A DNA stretch of 64,000 bases, from NCBI RefSeq assembly GCF_009755355.1, contig NZ_WQLB01000021.1, forward strand, positions 16,269-80,268, given 5' to 3'. The notes below the pieces were generated by a model, which saw only the letters and a program-made list of their open reading frames with translations, was not told the origin of the DNA and searched no databases. A program made the position numbers and the translations under genes. How positions within the stretch are numbered: position 1 is the stretch's first letter; every line of letters begins with the position of its first letter. Below are positions 46,383 to 55,795 of this stretch, one piece after another. The DNA is from Deinococcus arboris (GTDB taxonomy: Bacteria; Deinococcota; Deinococci; Deinococcales; Deinococcaceae).

Positions 46383-46459
46383 TGTTCTTGGCTAAGTGTT
46401 TGTTGCCTGGGTGACTGGCATAGGTCATCTGGCGGCGGCGCCGCGCGGGTGGCGCACCC

Positions 46460-46465
46460 TACACT
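46460..46465 (+). promoter_or_regulatory. Leaderless -10 of the nitrilase-like gene
   Basis: TACACT ends 7 nt before ATG 46473. The same hexamer stands at the same distance before four other genes in the window. No good -35 is seen. Confidence 0.45.
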
Positions 46466-46472
46466 CGGGGAC

Positions 46473-47405
46473 ATGACAGCGCAGCGTGACGCGGTGGTGC
46501 GGGTGGCGGCGGCGGCCTACCCGATTGAGTTTCTGGACGGCTGGGCGGCTTTTGAAACCAAAGTCACGCGCTGGGTGGCCGACGCGGCGGGTCAGGGGGC
46601 GCAGCTCCTCGTGTTTCCCGAGTACGCGCCGCTGGAGCTGATCAGCCTGCTGCCAGACACCCTGCACCACGACGTACGGGGGATGAGGCCGGCGCTGCAA
46701 GCCTTCTTGCCGGACTTCCTGAGTCTGCACGCGCGCCTGGCCCGCGAACACCGCGTTGGGCTGGTGGCCGGCAGCTTTCCGGTTGCCCACGGCGACGTGT
46801 TTGTCAACCGGGCGTATGTGTTCGGCCCGGACGGCACGCACAGTCATCAGGACAAGCTGCTGATGACCCGCTTTGAGGCCGAGGAATGGGACATCGCCCC
46901 CGGTGAGGGCACGCGTGTCTTTGAGCTGCCGCTGCCCGGCTGGACGCTGCGCTTTGGCATTGCCATCTGCTACGACAGCGAATTTCCGGCGCTGGCCCGG
47001 CACCTGGCCGAAGGCGGCGCGGAACTGCTGGTCGTGCCGTCCTTTACTGGCAGCCGCGCGGGGTACACGCGCGTGCGGGTGGGCAGCATGGCCCGCGCCC
47101 TGGAAAACCAGTGTTACGCCCTGCACGCCCCTCTGATTGCCGACGCACCCTGGACCTACGCCGTGGAAGACGCCCACGGCGCGGCCGGCATCTACACCCC
47201 TGCCGACAATGGCCTGCCCGCCGACGGGGTGCTGGGGCAGCTGGGCTGGAATGAACCGGGCTGGCTGGTGACGGACCTTGACCTGGCCCTGACCCGCCAT
47301 GTGCGCGCCGACGGCCACGTCCTGAACTGGCGTGACCGGGTGCCAGGCGCAGCCCGCCCTGGGCCGGCCGAGGTGGTCGCGTTGGGCGCCCCAGAGCGGG
47401 GATGA
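46473..47405 (+). CDS. Carbon-nitrogen hydrolase (nitrilase-like amidase)
   Basis: 310 residues with the catalytic triad of the superfamily in order: Glu in [12 protein letters not shown], Lys in [11 protein letters not shown], Cys in [14 protein letters not shown]. The family hydrolyses or condenses amides, omega-amides or nitriles; substrate cannot be told. Related proteins in bacteria often sit next to an acetyltransferase, as here (ATGA overlap with the GNAT gene). Leaderless start. Confidence 0.87.
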   Translation: MTAQRDAVVRVAAAAYPIEFLDGWAAFETKVTRWVADAAGQGAQLLVFPEYAPLELISLLPDTLHHDVRGMRPALQAFLPDFLSLHARLAREHRVGLVAGSFPVAHGDVFVNRAYVFGPDGTHSHQDKLLMTRFEAEEWDIAPGEGTRVFELPLPGWTLRFGIAICYDSEFPALARHLAEGGAELLVVPSFTGSRAGYTRVRVGSMARALENQCYALHAPLIADAPWTYAVEDAHGAAGIYTPADNGLPADGVLGQLGWNEPGWLVTDLDLALTRHVRADGHVLNWRDRVPGAARPGPAEVVALGAPERG

Positions 47406-47941
47406 CCCTCACACGTCGCCTGACCGTGGCCGACGCGCCGGCCTACCGGGACGTGCGGCTGGCGGCCCTGCATGCCGACCCAGCCGCTTTCCTGACCACA
47501 GCCGCCGAATTTGCTGCGCAACCCCTGAGTCAGCTTGAGGCCCGCCTGGCTCCAGACGCGCCAGGGCTGACACTGGGGGCCTTTCTCAGTGGCGACCTGG
47601 TAGGGCTGCTGACCCTGGTGCGCGAGTCAGCCCCTGCACTGGCCCACCGGATCAATATCTACGGCGTGTCGGTGGCGCCGGCGGCGCGGGGGCAGGGTGC
47701 AGGAGAAAGGCTGGTCCGCGCCGGCATCGAGACCACCCGCACCTGGCCGGGCGTCACATCCCTGCATCTGGCGGTGATGGAGACCCAGACGGCCGCTCGC
47801 CGCCTGTACGAACGCTGCGGCTTTCGCGTCTGGGGCCGGCAGCCGGATGCGGTGCGGCGGAACGGTCAGATCTTTGCCGAGGACTGGATGGTGCTGGAAC
47901 TGGGAAGGACTACGCCTCACCACGAACAGGCCAGCGGCTGA
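47402..47941 (+). CDS. GNAT-family N-acetyltransferase
   Basis: 179 residues: [20 protein letters not shown] at the N-terminus, [20 protein letters not shown] (acetyl-CoA pyrophosphate loop, QxxGxG/A variant) and [22 protein letters not shown]. Coupled by ATGA to the amidase. Its 3' end overlaps the convergent gene by 32 bp. Substrate unknown. Confidence 0.88.
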   Translation: MTLTRRLTVADAPAYRDVRLAALHADPAAFLTTAAEFAAQPLSQLEARLAPDAPGLTLGAFLSGDLVGLLTLVRESAPALAHRINIYGVSVAPAARGQGAGERLVRAGIETTRTWPGVTSLHLAVMETQTAARRLYERCGFRVWGRQPDAVRRNGQIFAEDWMVLELGRTTPHHEQASG

Positions 47942-48437
47942 CCTGGGCTCTCCACTGGGCTGCCAGGTCGCGCAACTCGGCCTGAGTCATGGGGAAATCT
48001 ATCCAGGCGTCCGAGACTTCGCCCGTGTCCAGCCAGTCGGGTGAATGATCCAGCTCCCCGGCAAACGGCGGCAGATACTCCGCCTGCATCACGATGCGCA
48101 GGTGAAGCTGGTCGTCATGGTCCGGGTGACGGAACCAGGGAGAACGCGCCGAGACCACTAGGCACGGCTCGGTAAAGCTCTCGGTGCTGCTGAGGCCCGC
48201 CTGCTGCCAGCCGATGAAAACGGGCGCCTTCTCGCTGACTTCTTCCAGCCAGGCAAGCAACCGGTGGGCCTCCTGAGCGGTCAGGCAGGGGTCAATCACC
48301 TCCCAGACCCGGCCATCAGGCAAAGAGAGCTTCAGCCGGACATTCAGCCAGTTGGCATCCCAGCCACCGGCAGCATCTGGACACTGATAGCCCAGAAGCT
48401 CAAGGGACAGCTCAAGCGCTCCGGTTCGCACCTGCAT
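47910..48437 (-). CDS. Unknown protein, possibly WapI-like
   Basis: 175 residues. The start (LELSLELLGYQCPDAAGGWD; NWLNVRLKLSLPDGRVWEV; LTAQEAHRLLAWLEEV) resembles the WapI-type immunity-protein fold, but no toxin partner is nearby, so the comparison is tentative. TAGAGT ends 7 nt before the ATG. Convergent overlap with the GNAT gene. Confidence 0.6.
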   Translation of the reverse strand: MQVRTGALELSLELLGYQCPDAAGGWDANWLNVRLKLSLPDGRVWEVIDPCLTAQEAHRLLAWLEEVSEKAPVFIGWQQAGLSSTESFTEPCLVVSARSPWFRHPDHDDQLHLRIVMQAEYLPPFAGELDHSPDWLDTGEVSDAWIDFPMTQAELRDLAAQWRAQVSRWPVRGEA

Positions 48438-48488
48438 TCACCTCACTCTATCGTCCTCGCCTCACGGACAAAGCTGCCCCTCCCCGCC

Positions 48489-48494
48489 TACACT
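48489..48494 (+). promoter_or_regulatory. Leaderless -10 of kbl
   Basis: TACACT ends 6 nt before ATG 48501. Confidence 0.45.
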
Positions 48495-48500
48495 GCCTGC

Positions 48501-49691
48501 ATGCCTGTCACACTGTCCGACCGCCTGAGCGCTGACCTCTCCGGCCTGCGTGAAAGTGGCCTCCTGATTCACCCGCGGGTGCTGGACGCCCCGCAGCATG
48601 CCCGCACCACCGTGGACGGCCGCAACGTCATCAACCTGGCCAGCAACAACTACCTGGGGTTCGCCGACCACCCGGCCCTCAAGGCCCGTGCCGCCGAGTA
48701 TCTGGACAAGTGGGGCGTGGGGGCCGGGGCCGTGCGGACCATTGCGGGCACCCTGCGGATTCACGAGGAATTCGAGGCGCAGATTGCGAACTTCAAGCAC
48801 ACCGGCAGCGCGCTGGTGCTGCACAGCGGCTTTTCGACCAATCAGGGGGTGCTGGGCGGCCTGCTGAAAGAAGGCGACCTCGTGGTCAGCGACGAACTGA
48901 ATCACGCCAGCATCATTGATGGGCTGCGGCTGACCAAGGCCACGCGCAAGGTGTTCAAGCACGCCGACCCCGAAGACCTCGACCGGGTGCTGAAAGACAA
49001 CCCCACAGACGGCCTCATCATGGTCGTCACCGACGGTGTCTTCAGCATGGACGGCGACCTGGCGCCGCTGGACAACTTGGTGGCGGTGGCCCGCAAGTAC
49101 AGCGCCGTGACCTACGTGGACGACGCCCACGGGTCAGGCGTCATGGGCGCCCAGGGGCGCGGCACCGTGCATCATTTCGGCTTCGAGTACGCCGACGACG
49201 TGATTCAGGTAGGCACCCTGTCCAAGGCCTGGGGTGGGGTGGGCGGCTACGCGGCCGGCCACGAGAACCTGCGCCAGCTTCTGATTAACCGCGCCCGGCC
49301 CTACCTGTTTTCCACCGCCCAGGCCCCGGCCACGGTGGGCGCCCTGGCTGCCGCCCTGGACGAGGTGCAGCGCGACCCCACCTTGATGGAGCGCCTGTGG
49401 GACAACACCCGTTACTTCAAGGCCGAGTTGCAGAGGCTGGGCTTCGACACCTTTGGCAGCGTCACGCCCATTACGCCGGTCATCTTCGGGGAAGCGCCCG
49501 CCGCCTTTGAGGCCAGCCGCCGCCTCTTTGACGAGGGCATCTTCGCTGTGGGCCTGGGCTTTCCGACCGTGCCCCGCAACCTGGCCCGCATCCGCAACAT
49601 CGTGACCGCCGAACACACCAAAGACGATCTGGACCAGGCCCTCAGCGCCTACGAGAAGGTGGGCCGCGCACTGGGCACGATTGGCGGGTGA
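48501..49691 (+). CDS. kbl: Glycine C-acetyltransferase / 2-amino-3-ketobutyrate CoA ligase
   Basis: A PLP enzyme of the alpha-oxoamine synthase family: it makes or cleaves 2-amino-3-ketobutyrate in threonine breakdown. 396 residues with INLASNNYLGFADHPALK, GVGAGAVRTIAGTLRIHEEFE, SDELNHASIIDGLRL, VTYVDDAHGSGVMG (PLP-ring Asp and His) and VGTLSKAWGGVGGY with the Schiff-base Lys. Related Thermus-group enzymes also show 8-amino-7-oxononanoate synthase activity, so a biotin role is possible. No tdh gene is adjacent. Stop overlaps the next gene (GTGA). Confidence 0.9.
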   Translation: MPVTLSDRLSADLSGLRESGLLIHPRVLDAPQHARTTVDGRNVINLASNNYLGFADHPALKARAAEYLDKWGVGAGAVRTIAGTLRIHEEFEAQIANFKHTGSALVLHSGFSTNQGVLGGLLKEGDLVVSDELNHASIIDGLRLTKATRKVFKHADPEDLDRVLKDNPTDGLIMVVTDGVFSMDGDLAPLDNLVAVARKYSAVTYVDDAHGSGVMGAQGRGTVHHFGFEYADDVIQVGTLSKAWGGVGGYAAGHENLRQLLINRARPYLFSTAQAPATVGALAAALDEVQRDPTLMERLWDNTRYFKAELQRLGFDTFGSVTPITPVIFGEAPAAFEASRRLFDEGIFAVGLGFPTVPRNLARIRNIVTAEHTKDDLDQALSAYEKVGRALGTIGG

Positions 49692-50086
49692 GCGCGCTGC
49701 GGTTTGAGGGGTACACAGCTGACCAACTGTTGGCCTTTCCAGACGAACACTTTCGCGCCTTTGTGCTGACCGGTGAGCCCCTCGTGGTCCGCATCGGCTC
49801 GGCGGAGGTGCTGGGTCAGTTCGCTGTATCAGGCGACACGCTGATTCTGGAACTGGCCCAGATCGATGAAGGCGGCGAGGGTGTGTTGCCTGCGCTGGCG
49901 GCTCTGGCAGAGCGGTATACCCGCAGGCAGAACCTGAGGTTCATCGAATGGCGTGTCCATGCTCTGCACTGTGCCCGGCCCAAGCTGCGCCTCCGGCGGA
50001 TGCTGGAGCAGAAGGGCTTTGCGGTGCAGACGCTGCCGGTTGTGGGCGAATGCCGGTGGCGGCGGGTGCCGGTGGACGCTGCGTGA
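49688..50086 (+). CDS. Conserved-looking protein of unknown function
   Basis: 132 residues from a GTG that overlaps kbl. SAEVLGQFAVSGDTLILELAQIDEGGEG has the look of a GNAT-type beta sheet, followed by a helix (PALAALAERYTRRQNL), strand (FIEWRVHAL) and MLEQKGFAVQTLPVVG, where GNAT proteins have the Gly-Phe turn. The acetyl-CoA loop is missing. It may be a degenerate acetyltransferase paired with the true one downstream (GTGA overlap). Confidence 0.6.
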   Translation: MSALRFEGYTADQLLAFPDEHFRAFVLTGEPLVVRIGSAEVLGQFAVSGDTLILELAQIDEGGEGVLPALAALAERYTRRQNLRFIEWRVHALHCARPKLRLRRMLEQKGFAVQTLPVVGECRWRRVPVDAA

Positions 50087-50472
50087 CCGAGTACCGCGTG
50101 CAGGCTGCTGTGGACTCCACCGAGCTGGGCCAGTTGCGAGAAGCGGCCTGGGGCGCCCCAGACGACGGTCACGCCTGGCCAGCTATCCTGGCCCGCTCGC
50201 TGACCTGGGTGACGGCGCATGACGGCGGGCAGCTGACCGGCTTCGTCAACGTGGCCTGGGACGGCGGCGCGCACGCCTTTTTGCTGGACACCACCGTTCA
50301 CCCCGACTGGCAGCGGCGCGGAGTGGGGGCCGAACTCGTGCGCCGGGCAGCCACTTCAGCGCGTGCGCTGGGGGCCGAGTGGCTGCACGTGGATTACGAA
50401 CCCCACCTGTCAGGCTTCTACGAGAGCTGCGGTTTTCGGCCTACCGCAGCGGGGCTGCTGCGGCTGCGCTGA
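50083..50472 (+). CDS. GNAT-family N-acetyltransferase
   Basis: 129 residues: GFVNVAWDGGAHAFLLDTTV, HPDWQRRGVGAELVRRAATS (acetyl-CoA loop R-R-G-V-G) and FYESCGFRPTAAGLLRL. Short form of the fold. GTG 50083 overlaps the stop of the preceding gene, so kbl and these two are one unit. Substrate unknown. Confidence 0.85.
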   Translation: MTEYRVQAAVDSTELGQLREAAWGAPDDGHAWPAILARSLTWVTAHDGGQLTGFVNVAWDGGAHAFLLDTTVHPDWQRRGVGAELVRRAATSARALGAEWLHVDYEPHLSGFYESCGFRPTAAGLLRLR

Positions 50473-50621
50473 GGTTTCTCAGCATCTCAGGGGAAGTAGG
50501 CCCTTCGGTAGGCTGTAACGTTCACTCGCGCGGCAAGCCCACTTGTTGCTGAGGCTCCAGCGGGGGTCTCAACGCCTCTGAAGACCGCAGTGGGTGGGCG
50601 CCTGTCCCGCCCCCGGCCCCC

Positions 50622-50627
50622 TATCAT
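50622..50627 (+). promoter_or_regulatory. Leaderless -10 of menG
   Basis: TATCAT ends 6 nt before ATG 50634. Confidence 0.4.
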
Positions 50628-50633
50628 GCCCCT

Positions 50634-51353
50634 ATGACCAAGCGGCCCGCCGTGGGCGACAAACAGGAGCGGGGCCAGGACGTGCAGGCCATGTTCGCCT
50701 CGATTGCGCCCCGCTACGACCTCCTGAACCGTGTGCTGAGCCTGGGGGTGGACCGGGGCTGGCGCCGCGCCGCCGCCCAGGAAGCGCTGGCCCTGAGCCC
50801 TGCGCGGGTGCTGGACGTGGCCACCGGCACCGCCGACTTTGCCCTGGAGCTGAAGACGCGCGCCCCGCAGGCCGAGGTCGTGGGCAGCGACTTCGTGCCG
50901 GAAATGCTGGCGATTGGCCGCCAGAAGGCCGCCGCCCGCCACCTGCAGGTCAGCCTGGAAGAAGGCGACGCCCTGAACCTGCCGTACCCCGACGGCAGTT
51001 TTGACGCTGTGACCTGCGCGTTCGGCTTTCGCAACTTTGCCGACTACGAGCGTGGCCTGTCAGAGTTCTGGCGGGTGCTGGCGCCGGGCGGGCGGGCCGT
51101 CATTCTGGAGTTCCCGCCGCCAGGGCCGGGGCTGTTTGGGGCCGCCTTCCGCTTTTACTTTCAGCACCTGCTGCCGCGCATTGGCGGCCTGGTGAGCGGC
51201 AACGCGGCGGCCTACACCTACCTGCCCGCCAGCGTGCTGGCCTTTCCCGACCCGCAGCGTCTGGAACGGCTGATGCAGGCCACGGGCTTTCGCACCCGCC
51301 ACCGCCTGCTTACGTTCGGCATTGCCGCTATTCATGTCGGGGACAAGCTCTAA
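50634..51353 (+). CDS. menG: Demethylmenaquinone methyltransferase
   Basis: It methylates demethylmenaquinone with SAM, the last step of menaquinone synthesis. 239 residues: VQAMFASIAPRYDLLNRVLS at the N-terminus, VLDVATGTADFALEL (SAM loop), VVGSDFVPEMLAIGRQKA, YPDGSFDAVTCAFGFRNF and the C-terminal Y-L-P-AS with TFGIAAIHVGDKL. Both family signature regions are complete. The intergenic 51354-51595 beyond it shows no gene. Confidence 0.93.
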   Translation: MTKRPAVGDKQERGQDVQAMFASIAPRYDLLNRVLSLGVDRGWRRAAAQEALALSPARVLDVATGTADFALELKTRAPQAEVVGSDFVPEMLAIGRQKAAARHLQVSLEEGDALNLPYPDGSFDAVTCAFGFRNFADYERGLSEFWRVLAPGGRAVILEFPPPGPGLFGAAFRFYFQHLLPRIGGLVSGNAAAYTYLPASVLAFPDPQRLERLMQATGFRTRHRLLTFGIAAIHVGDKL

Positions 51354-51595
51354 GCCAGAGGCAGGTTGGATGGTGTGTACCAGCGGTTTGAGGCCGACAG
51401 CTGTACAGCAGCGGCCAGAAGTACCCATCCATGCCGCCACACAGTTGTCTTCTGCCGTCCTTCTCTTCAATTGAAAGGCGGTTAGGGGGCATCTCCATTG
51501 GCTACGCCGGATTCCGCTGGAGCGAGCCGTGCAATCGAGTGGGCAGACGTGCAATAGGGACAGGCACCGTGGAGGCGCAGGCTTCAGGAGCGGCT

Positions 51596-51768
51596 GATGC
51601 GACCTCCGATTGAGTCGAGCAGCAGGCCGGGTGGCACCCAGACGGCGGCTCCGCCTGGCAGCTTTTCGAGTTCACAGAAGAGCGAGAAGGTCAGGGCACA
51701 GATTGCTCGGTATGGCGGCGCAGTCGGTGCCCTTCCAGCAATGCCGTAACGAAGCGGAATCCATATCA
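51596..51768 (-). repeat. Diverged copy of the MITE-like repeat
   Basis: Read on the minus strand it begins ATATGGATTCCG right at a TGA stop codon, contains CCTTCTCGCTC and ends GACTCAATCGGAGGTCGCAT. The intact element at 55663-55795 has ATACGGATTCCG, CCTTCTCGCTC and GATTCAATCGGAGTCCGTA in corresponding places. Internal sequence is otherwise much changed. Confidence 0.4.
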
Positions 51769-52269
51769 GCGGCTGGCGGTCAGGGCGCGGCCCTGGTCTA
51801 GCCACAGCCGCAGGGCACAGGTGAGCAGCAGGGCACCCAGCGGAAACGGCACAGGGCCCAGGTCCAACCGGGTGTCCACGCCGCGCGTGAAGCTGCCAAA
51901 ACGGCCCCGCACCTCGCCGGCGTAATGGCGCAGGCTGAGGTCCAGGCCGTCCGTAAATGAGCCGTAGCGGCCCGTCACCGTGTCAGGCGTGAAATTCAGG
52001 GTCGCGTCGGTGCCTTCGGTGAAGCTCCCCAGGCGCACGGTCATGACGCCCGCCTCAATGCTGGCGCGCACATCGAACCCGTGGGTGACGCCGCCCACCC
52101 GGCCGACCAGGGCGTGCCCGTCCAGCCAGACCGCCACATCGGTGCCGTCCACGTAGCCGCCGACGCGCCCCGTCAGCCGTGCGCCGTCCCAGGTGGCGCT
52201 CAGGGCCACACCGTCCGATACGCCGCCAAAGCGGCCTTCCAGGGCTTCCTGCGCCTGATACCCGGTCAT
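51766..52269 (-). CDS. Six-fold 22-residue repeat protein with C-terminal membrane helix
   Basis: 167 residues, unknown family. Arginines at 13, 35, 57, 79, 101 and 123 recur at exactly 22 residues, each in a unit like GRxGSFTDGxDxxLxxxxxxV. This regularity points to a beta-solenoid or beta-roll with one unit per turn or hairpin. Residues 133-150 (FPLGALLLTCALRLWL) form one membrane helix near the C-terminus, so the roll would be tail-anchored. No signal peptide. No coupled gene. The MITE-like repeat abuts its stop codon. Confidence 0.75.
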   Translation of the reverse strand: MTGYQAQEALEGRFGGVSDGVALSATWDGARLTGRVGGYVDGTDVAVWLDGHALVGRVGGVTHGFDVRASIEAGVMTVRLGSFTEGTDATLNFTPDTVTGRYGSFTDGLDLSLRHYAGEVRGRFGSFTRGVDTRLDLGPVPFPLGALLLTCALRLWLDQGRALTASR

Positions 52270-52428
52270 GGTCTCAGGGTAAAGGACCGCTCTAGCAGAA
52301 CCCTGACGGCGCCGGCGGCAGACCCCGCGAGCCTGTGCCCAAGAGGTCTACCGCCGGTTGTTCTGGGCCTCGCCTCCGGCCCTCAGCCAGCTGCTCCCTG
52401 CCTTCTTCTGGGGGTCCCTCCAGTCAGG

Positions 52429-53664
<1,236 letters not shown>

Positions 53665-53716
53665 GTCCAGCGCAGAATAGCCACCTGGGTCGGCCGCTGC
53701 ATAAGCGAGAGTGCTC

Positions 53717-53745
53717 TTGACGGGAACGGGCCGGTTGCCTATAGT
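53717..53745 (+). promoter_or_regulatory. Promoter of tRNA-Pro
   Basis: TTGACG (53717-53722), 17-bp spacer, TATAGT (53740-53745); transcription would start about 10 nt before the tRNA. The strongest promoter match in the window. Confidence 0.8.
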
Positions 53746-53760
53746 TCTGTGGCTGGCCGT

Positions 53761-53840
<80 letters not shown>

Positions 53841-53842
53841 TG

Positions 53843-53868
53843 AAAGCTCCTCTTAGAGGGGCTTTTTT
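53843..53868 (+). terminator. Terminator of tRNA-Pro
   Basis: AAAGCTCCTCT-TAG-AGGGGCTTTTTT forms a stem with one G-T pair and a six-T run, starting 5 nt after the CCA. Confidence 0.85.
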
Positions 53869-54218
53869 CGTTTTGCCTCTTGATGGGTATAAGGAATCTT
53901 GGCGAGGCGACGCGGGACCTGTGTGCAGTAGAACCCCTGCAAGTGGCTGCACTCTGCTCAAGCCACTCTACGGAAGCGGGAAGCGTTGACTTGCATAGAG
54001 CACTGCACGCTGCTGCGCGGCCTCCAAAGTCACTCCAGAGCCGTCCTGGGTGCTGCTCTCCAATGTAGACGAAGCCGACTTTCAGCAGCTGGTCACTGGG
54101 CACCAGACAGGTTGAGCCAGCATCGCCGCCAGTGACTGGCCTGGGCGTCCGATGCCCCTGTGAACAATCCGCCTGATGCCTCAGCCTACACGGCCCTCCA
54201 TTCAGGAAAACTTAGGTC
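53869..54218. other. 350-bp gap between tRNA-Pro and HAD gene
   Basis: No gene, repeat or RNA was recognised on either strand. Confidence 0.4.
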
Positions 54219-54875
54219 CTACAGCTCGCCTAACCCCGCCGCCAGCAGGCCCGCCACGCCACCTTCATACCCCTCTATGCGCGCCCAGTCGGGCGGAAAC
54301 GGCTGCGACCGCGTGACCTCATTCGGCACGACCACCACCCTCATCCCGGCCGCCACCGCCGCCGTGGCGCCGTTCAGGCTGTCCTCGACGGCCAGGCAGT
54401 CAGCCGGCCTGAGCCCCAGGCCCCGCGCCGCCAGCAGGTACAGTTCTGGGTCAGGCTTGACGCGCGCCACATCGTCGCGGGTCGCCAGCACCTCGAAATG
54501 CTCCAGCAGCCCGTGGTGGCTCAGCCAGCGCGTCACCCAGGCCCGGTCACTGCTGGTCGCCAGGGCCAGCCGCAGCCCACGGGCGCGCAGATCGTCCAGC
54601 ACAGCGCGCACACCAGGCCGGATGTCGCCCGCCTCGATGGCTGCGTGGACCGCCGTCTTCAGTTGCCCATGAACTGTCTCGCGGTCAGCCTGCACATGCG
54701 CTGGCAACCCCGCCCAGGGGTCAAAGGCGTCCCAGGTGCCGATGCCGCGCTGCCAGTCGTGCAGGTGCAGCTCGCGGTCGTGCTGGCGGTACAGTGCCTG
54801 CCAGTGCTGAAACTCGGGGGTCTCGGTATCCAGAATGGTGCCGTCGAAGTCGAAAATTACGGCGCGCAGGGTCAT
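54219..54875 (-). CDS. HAD-family hydrolase (beta-phosphoglucomutase-like)
   Basis: 218 residues: AVIFDFDGTILDTE (nucleophile and acid Asp), LALATSSDRAWV (motif II), RVKPDPELYLLAARGLGL (motif III Lys) and CLAVEDSLNGATAAVAAGM (motif IV acid pair). The cap helices place it in the phosphoglycolate/beta-phosphoglucomutase group. Substrate unknown. TACACT (54887-54882 on the minus strand) ends 6 nt before the ATG. It is divergent from the DedA gene. Confidence 0.9.
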   Translation of the reverse strand: MTLRAVIFDFDGTILDTETPEFQHWQALYRQHDRELHLHDWQRGIGTWDAFDPWAGLPAHVQADRETVHGQLKTAVHAAIEAGDIRPGVRAVLDDLRARGLRLALATSSDRAWVTRWLSHHGLLEHFEVLATRDDVARVKPDPELYLLAARGLGLRPADCLAVEDSLNGATAAVAAGMRVVVVPNEVTRSQPFPPDWARIEGYEGGVAGLLAAGLGEL

Positions 54876-54881
54876 GCGGCC

Positions 54882-54887
54882 AGTGTA
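54882..54887 (-). promoter_or_regulatory. Leaderless -10 of the HAD hydrolase gene
   Basis: TACACT on the minus strand, 6 nt before the start codon. Confidence 0.45.
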
Positions 54888-54961
54888 GAGGGCGCGTGCG
54901 TGAAGTGGACTTCACTTTAGATGGAGGCCGGCCTGCCCCAGAATTCGCTACCCTCGGGGGC

Positions 54962-55564
54962 ATGGCCGAATGGGTGCAGAACTTGATGGACAGCATGGGA
55001 TACGTGGGCATCCTGCTGCTGATGATTCTGGAAAACGTCTTTCCGCCCATTCCCAGCGAACTGATTATGCCCTCGGCCGGGTTTGCTGCGTCGCGCGGCG
55101 ACCTGAACATTGTCATGGTGATCGTGGTGGGCACAGCGGGCAGCGTCCTGGGCACCCTGCCGCTGTACTACCTGGGCCGGGTCTTTGGCGAGGACAAGTT
55201 GGTGAAGTGGGCCGACAAATACGGCAAGTGGCTGACCCTCAGCGGCAAAGACATTAAAAAAGCAGACGACTGGTTCGACCAACACGGCACCAAGGCGGTG
55301 CTGTTCGGCCGCTTGGTGCCGGGCATTCGCAGCCTCCTGAGCCTGCCCGCCGGCATGAGCGAGATGCCTCTGCCCAAATTCCTGATTTACAGCGCCATCG
55401 GGTCGGCCATCTGGGCGTCCATTCTGGCGGGCGCCGGCTACCTGCTGGGCGAAAACTACGACCGCGTGGAGCAGTACGTGGGGCCAGCCGGTTACGTGGT
55501 GCTGGGTATGCTGGCGGTGGCCGCCGTGGTCTGGTTCGTGCGCCGCAAGAAAGCGCAAAGCTAG
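54962..55564 (+). CDS. DedA-family membrane protein
   Basis: 200 residues with 5-6 hydrophobic segments and the family motifs: LENVFPPIPSELIMPSAGF, GRVFGEDKLVKW, FDQHGTKAVLFGRLVPGIRS (FxRxxPxxR form with functional Arg) and LPAGMSEMPLPKFL. DedA/DTT proteins are undecaprenyl phosphate or phospholipid transporters that keep the membrane competent. ATG 54962 has TACCCT ending 7 nt upstream. Confidence 0.92.
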   Translation: MAEWVQNLMDSMGYVGILLLMILENVFPPIPSELIMPSAGFAASRGDLNIVMVIVVGTAGSVLGTLPLYYLGRVFGEDKLVKWADKYGKWLTLSGKDIKKADDWFDQHGTKAVLFGRLVPGIRSLLSLPAGMSEMPLPKFLIYSAIGSAIWASILAGAGYLLGENYDRVEQYVGPAGYVVLGMLAVAAVVWFVRRKKAQS

Positions 55565-55662
55565 GGTGTGGGCTGCAGGCCGTGGGGTGTGGGGGAAATC
55601 TCCGCAGCCCACGCTTCTTTTGCACCGCGCCCCATTTTTCTACCTACGCCCCACACCCCTTA

Positions 55663-55795
55663 TACGGATTCCGTTTGTTTCGTTAACAAATCGGGAAAAC
55701 GCCGATTTGCCAACTCCACGCCCGGAACCCGTTTTTCTCCTTCTCGCTCCGCTCAGATTTCATCGTTTTTGCAAACGATTCAATCGGAGTCCGTA
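55663..55795. mobile_element. MITE-like element at the MMPL stop codon
   Basis: 133 bp with terminal inverted repeats TACGGATTCCG / CGGAGTCCGTA (10 of 11 match) and flanking TTA on both sides (55660-55662, 55796-55798). Two internal stems are seen: CAAATCGG/CCGATTTG (55687-55709) and ATCGTTT/AAACGAT (55762-55779). No reading frame. The right TTA is the stop codon (TAA, minus strand) of the transporter gene. Fragments resembling it occur at 16043 and 51596. Confidence 0.7.
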
